NCBI RefSeq assembly: GCF_004366375.1
Contig: NZ_SOEF01000012.1
Span: 1-64,000, forward strand
Origin: Halanaerobium congolense
GTDB taxonomy: Bacteria > Bacillota > Halanaerobiia > Halanaerobiales > Halanaerobiaceae
Reading direction: 5' to 3'
Length of the DNA stretch: 64,000 nt
The position numbers and the translations under genes were made by a program. A model generated the notes under the pieces. The model was given only the letters and a program-made list of their open reading frames with translations, was not told the DNA's origin and ran no database searches. Below, piece after piece: positions 53,877-61,936 of the stretch (positions are counted from its first letter, which is position 1; each line of letters opens with the position of its first letter).

Positions 53877-54803
53877 TTATACAGTTAACCAAATAAATAT
53901 TGGTAAAGTAAATCCCATAAAAACTATGGTGGCAAAAATTGCTGCAGAAGCAAAATCACTTTTATGACCATACTTTTCCATTATAACAGAAGAGCTAGCA
54001 AAAACTGGCATTGCCGCTAGAATAGTCATTACCCCCCGCAATAAAGCCTGAATGGGAAATAACGACAAAGAAAAATAAACTATTCCTGGAAAAACTAAAA
54101 GCCGCAATACTGAAAGCAGATAAATTTTTTTGTTGCCCATCACTTCAGAAATTGTACTTTTAGCAAGCTGTAGCCCAATAAAAATCATAGCCAGGGGAAC
54201 AGTTATCCCTCCAATACTTTCCGTAATATTAGAAATAGCACCTGGTAAACTAATGCCGCTAAAAACTACTGTTAAACCTAATAAAAGCCCGATAATCGGT
54301 GGAGAAAATATATTAGCAAAAAAGTTGCTTTCTGAATTTTGGCTGCTGTCTTTCAAAATCCAAATTCCAACAGTCCATAAGATAAGCTGCATTCCAAAAT
54401 CATACAAGATCGCTAAGATCAAGCCTTGAGGCCCAAAAAGTGCATAACAAATAGGTGCCCCAACAAAAATATTATTACTAAAAACTGTAACAAAGGTAAA
54501 TTCTTCTTTTTCTTTTTTAGAATAACCAAATAAATTACTAATCAAAAAAATAATTGCGATTGAAATAACCGTTATTATTAGGGCTGAAACAGGAACAATT
54601 AGGTACTGTTTCAACATATTTAAATCAAAATCTTTAATAATATTTGTGAAGATTAAAGCGGGAAAGGCAATATCTATTGTCAGCTCAGCAATTCCTTTTT
54701 CTGCTGCCTGTTTAATTTTCCCAGATTTATTTAAATAAAATCCAAGGGCAATTAAAACCCCCATTAATAGTAGTTGTTCTAAAACTGGATAAAGATCTGT
54801 CAT
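53877..54803 (-). CDS. AEC-family (auxin-efflux-carrier-like) transporter
   Basis: 308 residues, about ten hydrophobic helices, with the family's two halves: LLMGVLIALGFYLNKSGKI, ELTIDIAFPALIFTNIIKDF, GAPICYALFGPQGLI and the late LPIFIW tail. Secondary transporters of this family carry small organic acids (malate, malonate). Position in a uronate catabolic locus suggests uptake of a sugar acid or export of an organic acid. Same strand as lacI, 49 bp before it. Confidence 0.88.
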   Translation of the reverse strand: MTDLYPVLEQLLLMGVLIALGFYLNKSGKIKQAAEKGIAELTIDIAFPALIFTNIIKDFDLNMLKQYLIVPVSALIITVISIAIIFLISNLFGYSKKEKEEFTFVTVFSNNIFVGAPICYALFGPQGLILAILYDFGMQLILWTVGIWILKDSSQNSESNFFANIFSPPIIGLLLGLTVVFSGISLPGAISNITESIGGITVPLAMIFIGLQLAKSTISEVMGNKKIYLLSVLRLLVFPGIVYFSLSLFPIQALLRGVMTILAAMPVFASSSVIMEKYGHKSDFASAAIFATIVFMGFTLPIFIWLTV

Positions 54804-54863
54804 TAATCAAACTCCTCCATTTTTGATAAAATTAAAAAAGACTGCTTTTAAGAGTTCTACTAA

Positions 54864-55190
54864 CTATTTTTCTAATGATGTCAGTTCCAGCATTTTCTGG
54901 GTTGGATATAACTCTAGATCAATTAGTTTAAGCAGTTCTGCTGTTTGTTCAATTATTTTTTGGTTATCTATTGATTTAAAAAATAAAAATTTTTTTAAGG
55001 GTTCTCTACCAAAAAATATATTTTCAGCTACTGTCATTTCTGGAAAAACTGTCGACTTATTTTCCTCTTCTCCCTGTTTGTTGAATTTAAAAATCCCAAG
55101 TGGATCTTTTTTGGGATTAACAGCAGAATACTTATTAATAAAATAAATAGTTTCTCTGCCAGCTTCTTGAAATTCTTTTCGGTTAAGCAA
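54864..55190 (-). pseudogene. Remnant of a sugar ABC-transporter ATPase
   Basis: 108 residues. FPEMTVAENIFFGREP, then AELLKLIDLELYPTQKMLELT are the Q-loop-following segment and pre-signature region of RbsA/MglA-type ATPases. There is no Walker A, no LSGGQ signature and no Walker B; the first 45 residues are unlike the family. It is probably what is left of an uptake system once present beside the uxu genes, now replaced functionally by the AEC transporter (inference). Confidence 0.7.
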
Positions 55191-55310
55191 TTTATCATTT
55201 AAAAATATGTTTATTCACCTTATACACCTCTTATTAACTAAAATTATCAGTTAAAGTTAAATATAGCATATCAGAAATTAAATCTTAAGGCAAAGCAAAA
55301 AATCAGAAAA

Positions 55311-55334
55311 AGCCTGACCAAATATGACCAGGCT
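55311..55334 (-). terminator. Terminator of uxuB
   Basis: AGCCTG...CAGGCT with a 12-nt loop and T run on the minus strand, 27 bp after the stop at 55361. Confidence 0.7.
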
Positions 55335-55360
55335 CTCCTATTTTATTCAATTAAAAAGAT

Positions 55361-56980
55361 TTAAAGAAGATATTTGTTCAAAGTAGCTCTAACTGCTCCC
55401 TCTTCTGCTATCATCTCTTTAAAGTATTTTTCTATTTTTTCTCCCAGACCTACTTCATATAAGTCTAATCCCATTAAATTCTCATTACTTAGGATAGACT
55501 TCAGCTTATCTCCTACAGTTTCTGGATTGCCGATCTCAATTCCCTCTAACTGCGGTGTTAGCTCATCCAGCATCGGGTCTGAGCTTAAAGGCATTTCATT
55601 ACCTTGATCATCTACTGCGAGAAGATATCGTAACCAGCCTGCAATTGCCAGGGGTACTACAACCAAATCTGCTGGATCTAAGTCTTCAGCATTTCGGTAA
55701 GATTTAATTGTTTCTCCAAAGCGAATTGCCACCTTTTGTGAAGTATCTTTAGCTATTCTTTGAGGTGTATCTGGAATATAGGGGTTAACTAATCTTTCGT
55801 TAACTACCTCATCAATAAAATCTTTTGGATCAAGTACTCCCGGATCTACAACAACCGGCAGACCTTCTTTGTAACCTATCTGCTCAACTAAGGCTCTAAT
55901 TTCTTGATCTTCCATCTCTTCTGCAATTGATGTGTGGCCTAAGAGACAGCCGTAAACTGCCATTGCTGTATGCAGTGGATTGAGGCAGGTCGTTACTTTC
56001 ATAGTTTCTACCTGATTAACTGTATCTCTGTCTGTATAGATTGCTCCTGCTTTATCTAGAGGAATTTTGCCATTGGGAAAGCTGTCTTCTATTACTAAAT
56101 ATTCCGGTGCTTCTGAATTTACAAAAGCCGCAATCTCTGTGTTTTTATTAGTTTTTACAATCTCTGTGTTTTTAAAACCGATCTCTTTTAGTTTCTGCTG
56201 CACATCTGCTGCAGGTCCTGGTGTTATTTTATCGATCATTGACCAGGGAAATCCAACTTTGGATTGATCATTTAAATATCCCAGAAAACCTTCTTCAACC
56301 AGATCGTTTTCTAGCCATTTTTCTGCCATAGTTATTACAGCATCTTTCAGTTTCTGGCCGTTATGAGAACAGTTATCCATGCTGGCAAAAGCAAAAGGAT
56401 AAGCACCTGCTTTAAAGCGCTCATAAGCTAAGGCAGTTACTTTAGCCATTAAATGGTTCAACTCTCCTTCAGGTCCAGCTTTAAAATCTTCAAGAACAAA
56501 GGGGAAAAATTCGCCCTCCATATTATCCAGGCTGTAACCTTTTTCGGTTACAGTAAAGCTGGCCATTTTCAGGCTGGGTTTTCTAAAAATTTCTTTCAGC
56601 TCTGCCCAGTCTTTTTCAAAGCTGGAATCAGCCTTTAGTCCTTCTGTAATACTGGCCAGCAGAGTTTTTTCTAACTTGCCATCAGCAAACATCTTAACCA
56701 CCAGACTTAAGTTATCAGCTGGCTTGTAGACCTTATCTATAATCTCATAATCAAAGCCTTCAGCAGCTATAATTCCTGTTTCAATCTCACCCTCATTTAA
56801 CAGTTCCTGCTGCAGGCGGGCAATAAAAGCTCTGAAGATATTGCCAGCACCAAAATGTACCCATTCAGGGTTTTCCTTTGTGTTATCAACTAAGTTTTGA
56901 TAATCAAACTGAGGTGGGGTTATTCCAGCTTCTTCCCACTGAGCTTGATCTTTTAATTCTTCTTTTTTAAGTTTTAACAT
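55361..56980 (-). CDS. uxuB: D-mannonate oxidoreductase (fructuronate reductase)
   Basis: 539 residues, normal for the polyol/mannitol dehydrogenase family. VHFGAGNIFRAFIARLQQ is the NAD-binding start; MASFTVTEKGYSL and the KxxxxN...H pattern in TCLNPLHTAMAVYGCLLGH mark the active site. It interconverts D-fructuronate and D-mannonate; next to uxuA this identity is well supported over mannitol dehydrogenase. 108 bp after uxuA, with a terminator-like hairpin between, so expression may be lower than that of uxuA. Confidence 0.9.
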   Translation of the reverse strand: MLKLKKEELKDQAQWEEAGITPPQFDYQNLVDNTKENPEWVHFGAGNIFRAFIARLQQELLNEGEIETGIIAAEGFDYEIIDKVYKPADNLSLVVKMFADGKLEKTLLASITEGLKADSSFEKDWAELKEIFRKPSLKMASFTVTEKGYSLDNMEGEFFPFVLEDFKAGPEGELNHLMAKVTALAYERFKAGAYPFAFASMDNCSHNGQKLKDAVITMAEKWLENDLVEEGFLGYLNDQSKVGFPWSMIDKITPGPAADVQQKLKEIGFKNTEIVKTNKNTEIAAFVNSEAPEYLVIEDSFPNGKIPLDKAGAIYTDRDTVNQVETMKVTTCLNPLHTAMAVYGCLLGHTSIAEEMEDQEIRALVEQIGYKEGLPVVVDPGVLDPKDFIDEVVNERLVNPYIPDTPQRIAKDTSQKVAIRFGETIKSYRNAEDLDPADLVVVPLAIAGWLRYLLAVDDQGNEMPLSSDPMLDELTPQLEGIEIGNPETVGDKLKSILSNENLMGLDLYEVGLGEKIEKYFKEMIAEEGAVRATLNKYLL

Positions 56981-57038
56981 GGTAAAACTCCTTTCATTTA
57001 AATTCTAAAATTAACTCAAAATATTAAAATCTTAAAAA

Positions 57039-57080
57039 AAGAACCCTCTTTTAATTCAAACAGGCTAAAAGAGGATTCTT
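57039..57080 (-). terminator. Hairpin between uxuA and uxuB
   Basis: AAGAATCCTCTTTTA pairs with TAAAAGAGGGTTCTT (one mismatch), then a T run on the minus strand. It may reduce read-through into uxuB. Confidence 0.75.
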
Positions 57081-57088
57081 ATTTTATC

Positions 57089-58129
57089 TTATTTACTGCT
57101 TTTTTTTATTGCTTCCCAAAGACCATTCAAATAAGTTGCTCCTAAAGCACGATCATATAAACCATAGCCTGGTTTACCTGTTTCTCCCCAGATCATACGG
57201 CCGTGGTCTGGACGCAGTGGTCCCTCAAAACCTACATCATAGTAGGCTTTCATAATTTCGTAAATATCAAGTGAACCTTTTTCACTTAAATGAGCTGATT
57301 CTTCAAAGCTCTCTTCTCCTGTGATTTTAACATTTCTTACATGAGCAAAATGAATTCTGTCTCCAAATTCTCTGATAATATCGGGTATGTCATTATCAGG
57401 ATTAACTCCCAGGGAACCAGAACAAAGATCAAGTCCATTTGCTGGAGAATCAACAAGATTTAGGAGTCGGCGCAGATTTTCTTTGCCAACTACAACTCGC
57501 GGCAGACCAAAAATAGACCATGGTGGATCATCAGGATGGATTGCCATTTTGATATTTTCTTCTTCTGCTACTGGAATAATTTCTTTTAAGAAATACTCTA
57601 AATTATCCCAGAGATCTTCCTCATCAATTTCTTGATAAGCTGTCATTAAATCATTTAATTCATCTTTTGTATAACTTGTATCCCAGCCAGGAAGATCAAG
57701 TTCCCCACTTAAAGGATCCATTTTATCTACTTCTTCTTTTTTGTAAATTAAGGCTTCTGAACCGTCATCCAACTTGTGATCAAGTTCTGAGCGAGTCCAG
57801 TCAAAGACGGGCATAAAGTTATAGGTTACTACTTCAATTCCCGCTTTAGCTAAATTTCTTAAAGTTTCTTTGTAGTTTTCAATATAGCGGTCCCGGGGCT
57901 CAACACCCATTTTAATTGCTTCAGGTACCGGCACACTTTCGATAGCTGTGATTTCAAGTCCAGCTGCCTCAACCTTATCATTTAATTCCTTAATTTTCTT
58001 ATAAGGCCAGGCTTCTCCTGCTGGAATATCATAAATTGCTGTCACAATTCCTACCATACCAGGAATCTGCCGAATTTTTTCTAATGTTACAGGATCATCA
58101 TCTCCATACCAGCGAAAAGATAGTTTCAT
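57089..58129 (-). CDS. uxuA: Mannonate dehydratase
   Basis: 346 residues. [71 protein letters not shown] and [11 protein letters not shown] (metal-binding H, C, D/H residues) are all family marks. Removes water from D-mannonate to give 2-keto-3-deoxygluconate in glucuronate breakdown. First gene of the uxu unit, with a clear operator upstream. Confidence 0.95.
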   Translation of the reverse strand: MKLSFRWYGDDDPVTLEKIRQIPGMVGIVTAIYDIPAGEAWPYKKIKELNDKVEAAGLEITAIESVPVPEAIKMGVEPRDRYIENYKETLRNLAKAGIEVVTYNFMPVFDWTRSELDHKLDDGSEALIYKKEEVDKMDPLSGELDLPGWDTSYTKDELNDLMTAYQEIDEEDLWDNLEYFLKEIIPVAEEENIKMAIHPDDPPWSIFGLPRVVVGKENLRRLLNLVDSPANGLDLCSGSLGVNPDNDIPDIIREFGDRIHFAHVRNVKITGEESFEESAHLSEKGSLDIYEIMKAYYDVGFEGPLRPDHGRMIWGETGKPGYGLYDRALGATYLNGLWEAIKKSSK

Positions 58130-58162
58130 AAGATCACTCCTTTTATGTGATTATTTAGTAAT

Positions 58163-58178
58163 TTGAAAGCGTTTTCAA
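58163..58178. promoter_or_regulatory. LacI/CcpA-type operator before uxuA
   Basis: TTGAAAGCGTTTTCAA, arms TTGAAA/TTTCAA around GCGT, an excellent match to the cre/LacI-family consensus (TGNAANCGNWNNCW). It lies 33 bp upstream of the uxuA start, close to a TATAGT -10-like box, so binding would block transcription. Confidence 0.75.
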
Positions 58179-58335
58179 GAACTATAAAAATTATTTGTTA
58201 ATCTCATCTTATTGTATTTTTTTCGTGATGTAAAGAAAAATTCCTTCTTTTTTCTAAAAGAAAACAAAAAATTGTAGATTCAACAAAAAAGTACATAACT
58301 AGCCGCTTTAAAATCTATCTCTACAACTATTATTA

Positions 58336-58365
58336 AGCCTCAGTTAGATAAATCCAACTGAGGCT
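58336..58365 (-). terminator. Terminator of rplI
   Basis: AGCCTCAGTT/AACTGAGGCT with a 10-nt loop, 7 bp after the rplI stop. It separates the ribosomal block from the uxu locus. Confidence 0.8.
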
Positions 58366-58371
58366 CTTAAT

Positions 58372-58815
58372 TTACTTTTCTTTCACATTAATTTTTAATG
58401 ATGCTGTTATATCATCATAGATTTTAACTTCTACAGTATGCATTCCCAAAGACTTTATTGAATCATCAAGGTCTATTTTTCTTTTATCTATATCATAACC
58501 TTTTTTAGAAGCCGCCTCAGCAATATCTTTTGTATTCACTGAACCAAATAGTCTACCGTTATCTCCAGCTTTAACCTTCACTACAAACTTTTCAGACTCT
58601 AATTTAGACTTAAGCTGGTTCGCATCTTCTCTTTTTTCTGATTCTAAACGGTTTTTCTTGGCTTCTTTTTCTTTTAATTCTTTAATCTTTTGTTGAGTAG
58701 CTTCAACTGCTAAACCACGCGGCATTAAATAATTGCGTGCATAACCATCAGCTGCATCAACAACATCACCTTTAGAACCTAACTTTTTAACATCTTCTGT
58801 TAATACTACCTTCAT
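58372..58815 (-). CDS. rplI: Ribosomal protein L9
   Basis: 147 residues. KVVLTEDVKKLGSKGDVVDA, DGYARNYLMPRGLA (the RNA-binding N-domain), then the long connecting helix (KEKEAKKNRLESEKREDANQ) and the C-domain with VKAGDNGRLFGSVNTKDIAEA. Large-subunit stalk-base protein. Last gene of rpsF-ssb-rpsR-yybS-rplI. Confidence 0.97.
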   Translation of the reverse strand: MKVVLTEDVKKLGSKGDVVDAADGYARNYLMPRGLAVEATQQKIKELKEKEAKKNRLESEKREDANQLKSKLESEKFVVKVKAGDNGRLFGSVNTKDIAEAASKKGYDIDKRKIDLDDSIKSLGMHTVEVKIYDDITASLKINVKEK

Positions 58816-58834
58816 AATAACTTCCTCCTTATTT

Positions 58835-59719
58835 TTAACCAGGTTGATTACTCTGTTTTCTAAAATTAAACCACATATCTAATAGCCCTAATAAAATTAA
58901 GATTATTGGAATTGGTGGGAAAACAAAAATTAAAAATATCAGAAAAGACTTTATTAAAATTGAACTATTTTTCTTTGATAAAAAATACATTAATACTGCA
59001 AAGCCCTGCAAAAACGCCAGGAAAAACATAAAAATATTTATGTTAATAAAAACTGGATTTGAAGTTAACAAAAGAGAAACAACAATTAAAATAGATACAA
59101 CCCAGCGCGGTAAATACCAGCGACTTACAGGTTTATATAATTCAATATTTAAACCCCTTCTCCTTAAATACCAGGCAGAGACATAATAATTTAAAATACC
59201 GGTTATAGTTGCTGAAATAACTAATAAAGAAGGGAAAATCATCCTAATTAAATTAAATTGAGTAGATATTATCTGCTCTACAGACTGCTGATCTAATTCT
59301 CCACTCAAATTTTGAAGTGCCTGCTGCAGCAATGTTTGATAATTAAGATTCAACATTCCAGAGGCGACATAAAAAATTAAAAGTTGTGAAATTGCTACGG
59401 CTATTACAGAAATAATTAATGTTTTGAATGGAGATAAACCTTCTTTAATTACATTACCAATAACAAAACCTACTAGTCCGAAACCAATTATGGTCATTAA
59501 CCCCATTACAGTTCCAAATAATAATCCATTTATTAAAGCAGCTATTATAATTACCTCAATTACGCCACTGCTCTTCTTTTTTTGAACAAGATATACTATT
59601 GGCACCGGCCAGAGTATCATAACTGCCATTGATAAAAATGGAATAAAGTAATTAACTGCAGTTAACAAAATTATATAAGCCAGAGTTCTAATACTATCTT
59701 TATATCTTCTAATATCCAT
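58835..59719 (-). CDS. yybS: YybS-family (DUF2232) membrane protein
   Basis: 294 residues, seven to eight hydrophobic helices, with MAVMILWPVPIVYLVQKK at the start, GFVIGNVIKEGLSP and the late FPPIPIILILLGLLDMWFNFRK. The YybS/DUF2232 group is usually found between rpsR and rplI in Firmicutes, exactly as here. Function not established; the structure suggests an energy-coupling-factor S-like membrane protein in some annotations, which I cannot test. Confidence 0.85.
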   Translation of the reverse strand: MDIRRYKDSIRTLAYIILLTAVNYFIPFLSMAVMILWPVPIVYLVQKKKSSGVIEVIIIAALINGLLFGTVMGLMTIIGFGLVGFVIGNVIKEGLSPFKTLIISVIAVAISQLLIFYVASGMLNLNYQTLLQQALQNLSGELDQQSVEQIISTQFNLIRMIFPSLLVISATITGILNYYVSAWYLRRRGLNIELYKPVSRWYLPRWVVSILIVVSLLLTSNPVFININIFMFFLAFLQGFAVLMYFLSKKNSSILIKSFLIFLIFVFPPIPIILILLGLLDMWFNFRKQSNQPG

Positions 59720-59767
59720 CTAATTTACCACCTCATCTGCCGGCAAAATTAACAGTATTATGAAAGA

Positions 59768-59798
59768 AAGGAGGCGCCATCATAGATTTTGCCTCCTT
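59768..59798 (-). terminator. Hairpin between rpsR and yybS
   Basis: AAGGAGGC/GCCTCCTT with a 15-nt loop, 10 bp after rpsR. No strong T tract follows, so partial termination or mRNA protection is likely, giving less yybS-rplI than rpsF-ssb-rpsR. Confidence 0.6.
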
Positions 59799-59807
59799 AA
59801 TTAATAC

Positions 59808-60023
59808 TTATTCTTTTACATATGGCAGTAGAGCAACTGATCTAGCTCTTTTTACTGCTTGTGTAATTAATTTTTGATGTTTGGAACAGTTACCTGTTAC
59901 ACGACGCGGCATAATTTTACCACGATCTGTTAAATATCTATTTAAAGTTCTTAAGTCTTTATAATCAATTTTTTTATCTTCGTTTGCACAAAAATGGCAT
60001 GACTTATTTCTACCTCTAGGCAT
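59808..60023 (-). CDS. rpsR: Ribosomal protein S18
   Basis: 71 residues. [43 protein letters not shown] and AIKRAR-like [14 protein letters not shown] are all typical; the C...C...C residues suggest a zinc-binding form. Small-subunit protein; binds S6. 17 bp after ssb. Confidence 0.97.
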   Translation of the reverse strand: MPRGRNKSCHFCANEDKKIDYKDLRTLNRYLTDRGKIMPRRVTGNCSKHQKLITQAVKRARSVALLPYVKE

Positions 60024-60040
60024 TAAAATTTACCTCCTTT

Positions 60041-60520
60041 TTAAAATGGTACATCAAAATCATCAGCATCAAAATTATCATCAAATTGCGCATCAAAATC
60101 ATCCTGCTCCTGCTTCTTGTTCTGCTGAGCAGATTTATTATTTTTCTGCTGATTATCATTTTTATTTTGGTCCTGATTATTACTACGGCTGCTGTTATTG
60201 CCGAAATCCAAAAAACGAACATTATCAGCGTTAACTTCAGGATTTATATAAGTTCTATTGTTATTTTCACTTTTTCTAATCTGCAGTGATCCATCGACTC
60301 CAACCAGTCTACCCTTCCCGAGATGACGGGCACAATTTTCCGCCAGACCCCGCCAGGTTACGATATTGATGAAATCAACATCTCTATCACCATTACGGTT
60401 AGTATAGTTTCTTTCTACCGCCAGTGTAAAATTACAAACTGGAGTTCCATTACTGGTATAGCGAAGTTCAGGATCTCGTGTCAGGCGGCCGATTAAAACA
60501 ATTCTGTTTAACAAGAGCAT
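60041..60520 (-). CDS. ssb: Single-stranded DNA-binding protein
   Basis: 159 residues. OB fold NRIVLIGRLTRDPELRYTSNG, VCNFTLAVER, DFINIVTWRGLAENCARHLGKG; a Q/N-rich linker; acidic tip DDFDVPF, the site that binds partner proteins. Placed between rpsF and rpsR as in most Firmicutes, so it is the primary replication SSB. Confidence 0.97.
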   Translation of the reverse strand: MLLLNRIVLIGRLTRDPELRYTSNGTPVCNFTLAVERNYTNRNGDRDVDFINIVTWRGLAENCARHLGKGRLVGVDGSLQIRKSENNNRTYINPEVNADNVRFLDFGNNSSRSNNQDQNKNDNQQKNNKSAQQNKKQEQDDFDAQFDDNFDADDFDVPF

Positions 60521-60538
60521 TCACCACCTAAATTTATA

Positions 60539-60838
60539 TTATGCATCATTTCTAACTACTAAATAACGAATTACACCATCCATAATCTTAAAGATTCTTT
60601 CCAATTCATTAACTACTGTAGTCTTAGCATTAAATTCTAAGATTGTATAATCACCTGAACGATAATCTTTAATTTCATAAGCTAACTGCTTCTTACCCCA
60701 AGCATCAACCTCAGTTACTTCTCCTTCATGTTCAGAGATAGCATCTTTAACACGCTGAAGAATAGTCTGCTTTTCTTCATCTTCAAGATCAGGTTTAAGT
60801 ACAAAAGTTGTTTCATAATCTCTTTTTCTAATTTCCAT
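60539..60838 (-). CDS. rpsF: Ribosomal protein S6
   Basis: 99 residues. YETTFVLKPDLEDEEKQTIL, EVTEVDAWGKKQLAYEIKD and YLVVRND are typical. Head of the operon. GGAGGTGAATGT before the ATG. The leader contains an S6:S18-type hairpin, giving a likely feedback loop. Confidence 0.97.
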   Translation of the reverse strand: MEIRKRDYETTFVLKPDLEDEEKQTILQRVKDAISEHEGEVTEVDAWGKKQLAYEIKDYRSGDYTILEFNAKTTVVNELERIFKIMDGVIRYLVVRNDA

Positions 60839-60855
60839 TTACATTCACCTCCTCC

Positions 60856-60892
60856 ACACGGACTAATGGCCCTGCTGCTAGCAGAGCATGGA
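60856..60892 (-). ncRNA. Probable S6:S18-binding mRNA leader
   Basis: On the minus strand CTCTGCT-AGC-AGCAGGG is a 7-bp hairpin; an outer CCA/TGG helix encloses it, and the 3' side between them carries an unpaired segment with CCG (GTCCG). That is the layout of the known S6:S18 autoregulatory motif, placed just before the rpsF ribosome binding site as expected. Confidence 0.55.
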
Positions 60893-60908
60893 TTTTTAAT
60901 CAATCTAA

Positions 60909-60937
60909 ATTATAACAGCTATTCAGTTAAATTTCAA
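60909..60937 (-). promoter_or_regulatory. Promoter of the rpsF operon
   Basis: TTGAAA (60932-60937), 17-bp spacer, TATAAT (60909-60914), just upstream of the leader hairpin. Confidence 0.75.
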
Positions 60938-61007
60938 GTTTTATTTTACACTATGTTTACAGTTTCCTCTTAAAAGAAGCAGCTCCCCCATATTTTTAGA
61001 TATCCTA

Positions 61008-61508
61008 TTAAAATTTTACTCCAACAAAATTTAAAGTTATAGCAATTATCCAGGCAGCTAAAATATCAGAAGGATAATGGACTCCAACCATTATTCTTGA
61101 AATAGAGGTTAAAACTGATAAAAAAATCATAAAAACTCCTAGTTTTAAATTAATATTTAAGACAGTCAGAGCAATGATCATTGAACTTCCGGAATGGGTG
61201 CTGGGAAAAGATTGGTCTTCCCGCTGTTTAACTAAACTCTTTAGTTTATACTCAGCAAAAGGACGACTTCGATTATATATCAAAGGAATTATTTTGACTA
61301 TTAGATAAACCGCTGCCGGAATTAAAATAAAATTTTTAAGTCTGGGATCGTTTTTATAAATAAGCCAAGCACCAACTGTAAAATAAATAAATGAAAAAAC
61401 CTTAGAAGAAAATTTTGTAATAAAAACTACCTGCTTTGAAATCAGACCATGGCTGACAGTAAAATTATACAGTGCAAAATATATTTTTTTATCAATGTTT
61501 TTTATCAT
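61008..61508 (-). CDS. PAP2-family membrane phosphatase
   Basis: 166 residues. The three PAP2 motifs are visible: NRSRPF (K/R-rich part reduced), PSTHSGS, and SRIMVGVHYPSDI. Five to six membrane helices. It probably removes a phosphate from a lipid such as undecaprenyl pyrophosphate or phosphatidylglycerol phosphate at the outer face of the inner membrane; the substrate is not fixed by sequence. It separates ychF from rpsF. Confidence 0.88.
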   Translation of the reverse strand: MIKNIDKKIYFALYNFTVSHGLISKQVVFITKFSSKVFSFIYFTVGAWLIYKNDPRLKNFILIPAAVYLIVKIIPLIYNRSRPFAEYKLKSLVKQREDQSFPSTHSGSSMIIALTVLNINLKLGVFMIFLSVLTSISRIMVGVHYPSDILAAWIIAITLNFVGVKF

Positions 61509-61651
61509 AACAATTGCCTCTTAACTTCCCCACGCCTTTAGAAAAATTAATATCTAAATCCTTATATCAACTAGATTATTTGAGTTCTAATTTGCACTCC
61601 AATCAAAATAGGCTGAAATATATACAAAGAGATTATCCGCACTTTATTTTA

Positions 61652-61767
61652 TGAATTCAATCGAAGTAGATTTTTAGGAATGAAAAAGCGTTAAAAATTT
61701 TCTTCATACAACCATACTACACTGATGCATTAGAAAATTTAGCTTTTGAAGCTTTATATAAGATAGA
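61652..61767 (+). repeat. Degenerate copy of the adjacent MITE-like element
   Basis: From GAATTCAATCGAAGTA the sequence follows 61788-61898 with many changes (shared ATACAACCA, ACTCCACTGA-like and CATTAGAAAA segments). Its right-hand inverted arm is missing. It lies in tandem directly before the complete element. Confidence 0.65.
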
Positions 61768-61934
61768 TTATCAATAGTATAATTTGTGAATTCAATCGGA
61801 GTAACTTTTTTGGAAATTAAATGCGTAAAGATTTTTCAAAATACAACCAAACTCCACTGACACATTAGAAAAATCAGCATTTAATTTATCAAAAAAGTGT
61901 CAACGGAGATTGTAACAAATTATACTATTGATAA
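61768..61934. mobile_element. MITE-like 167-bp element folding as one long hairpin
   Basis: Perfect 20-bp terminal inverted repeats TTATCAATAGTATAATTTGT (61768-61787 and 61915-61934). The arms continue inward (CTTTTTTG with complement; AAATTAAATGC/GCATTTAATTT; ATTTTTC/GAAAAAT), so nearly the whole element pairs with itself. It has no coding frame. Its right end is 2 nt from the ychF stop codon (61937), so it may also end that transcript. Confidence 0.8.
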
Positions 61935-61936
61935 GA

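Noticed and set aside
61652-61934. CRISPR repeats
   Set aside because: Only two long imperfect copies with inverted-repeat structure; no regular spacers and no cas genes.
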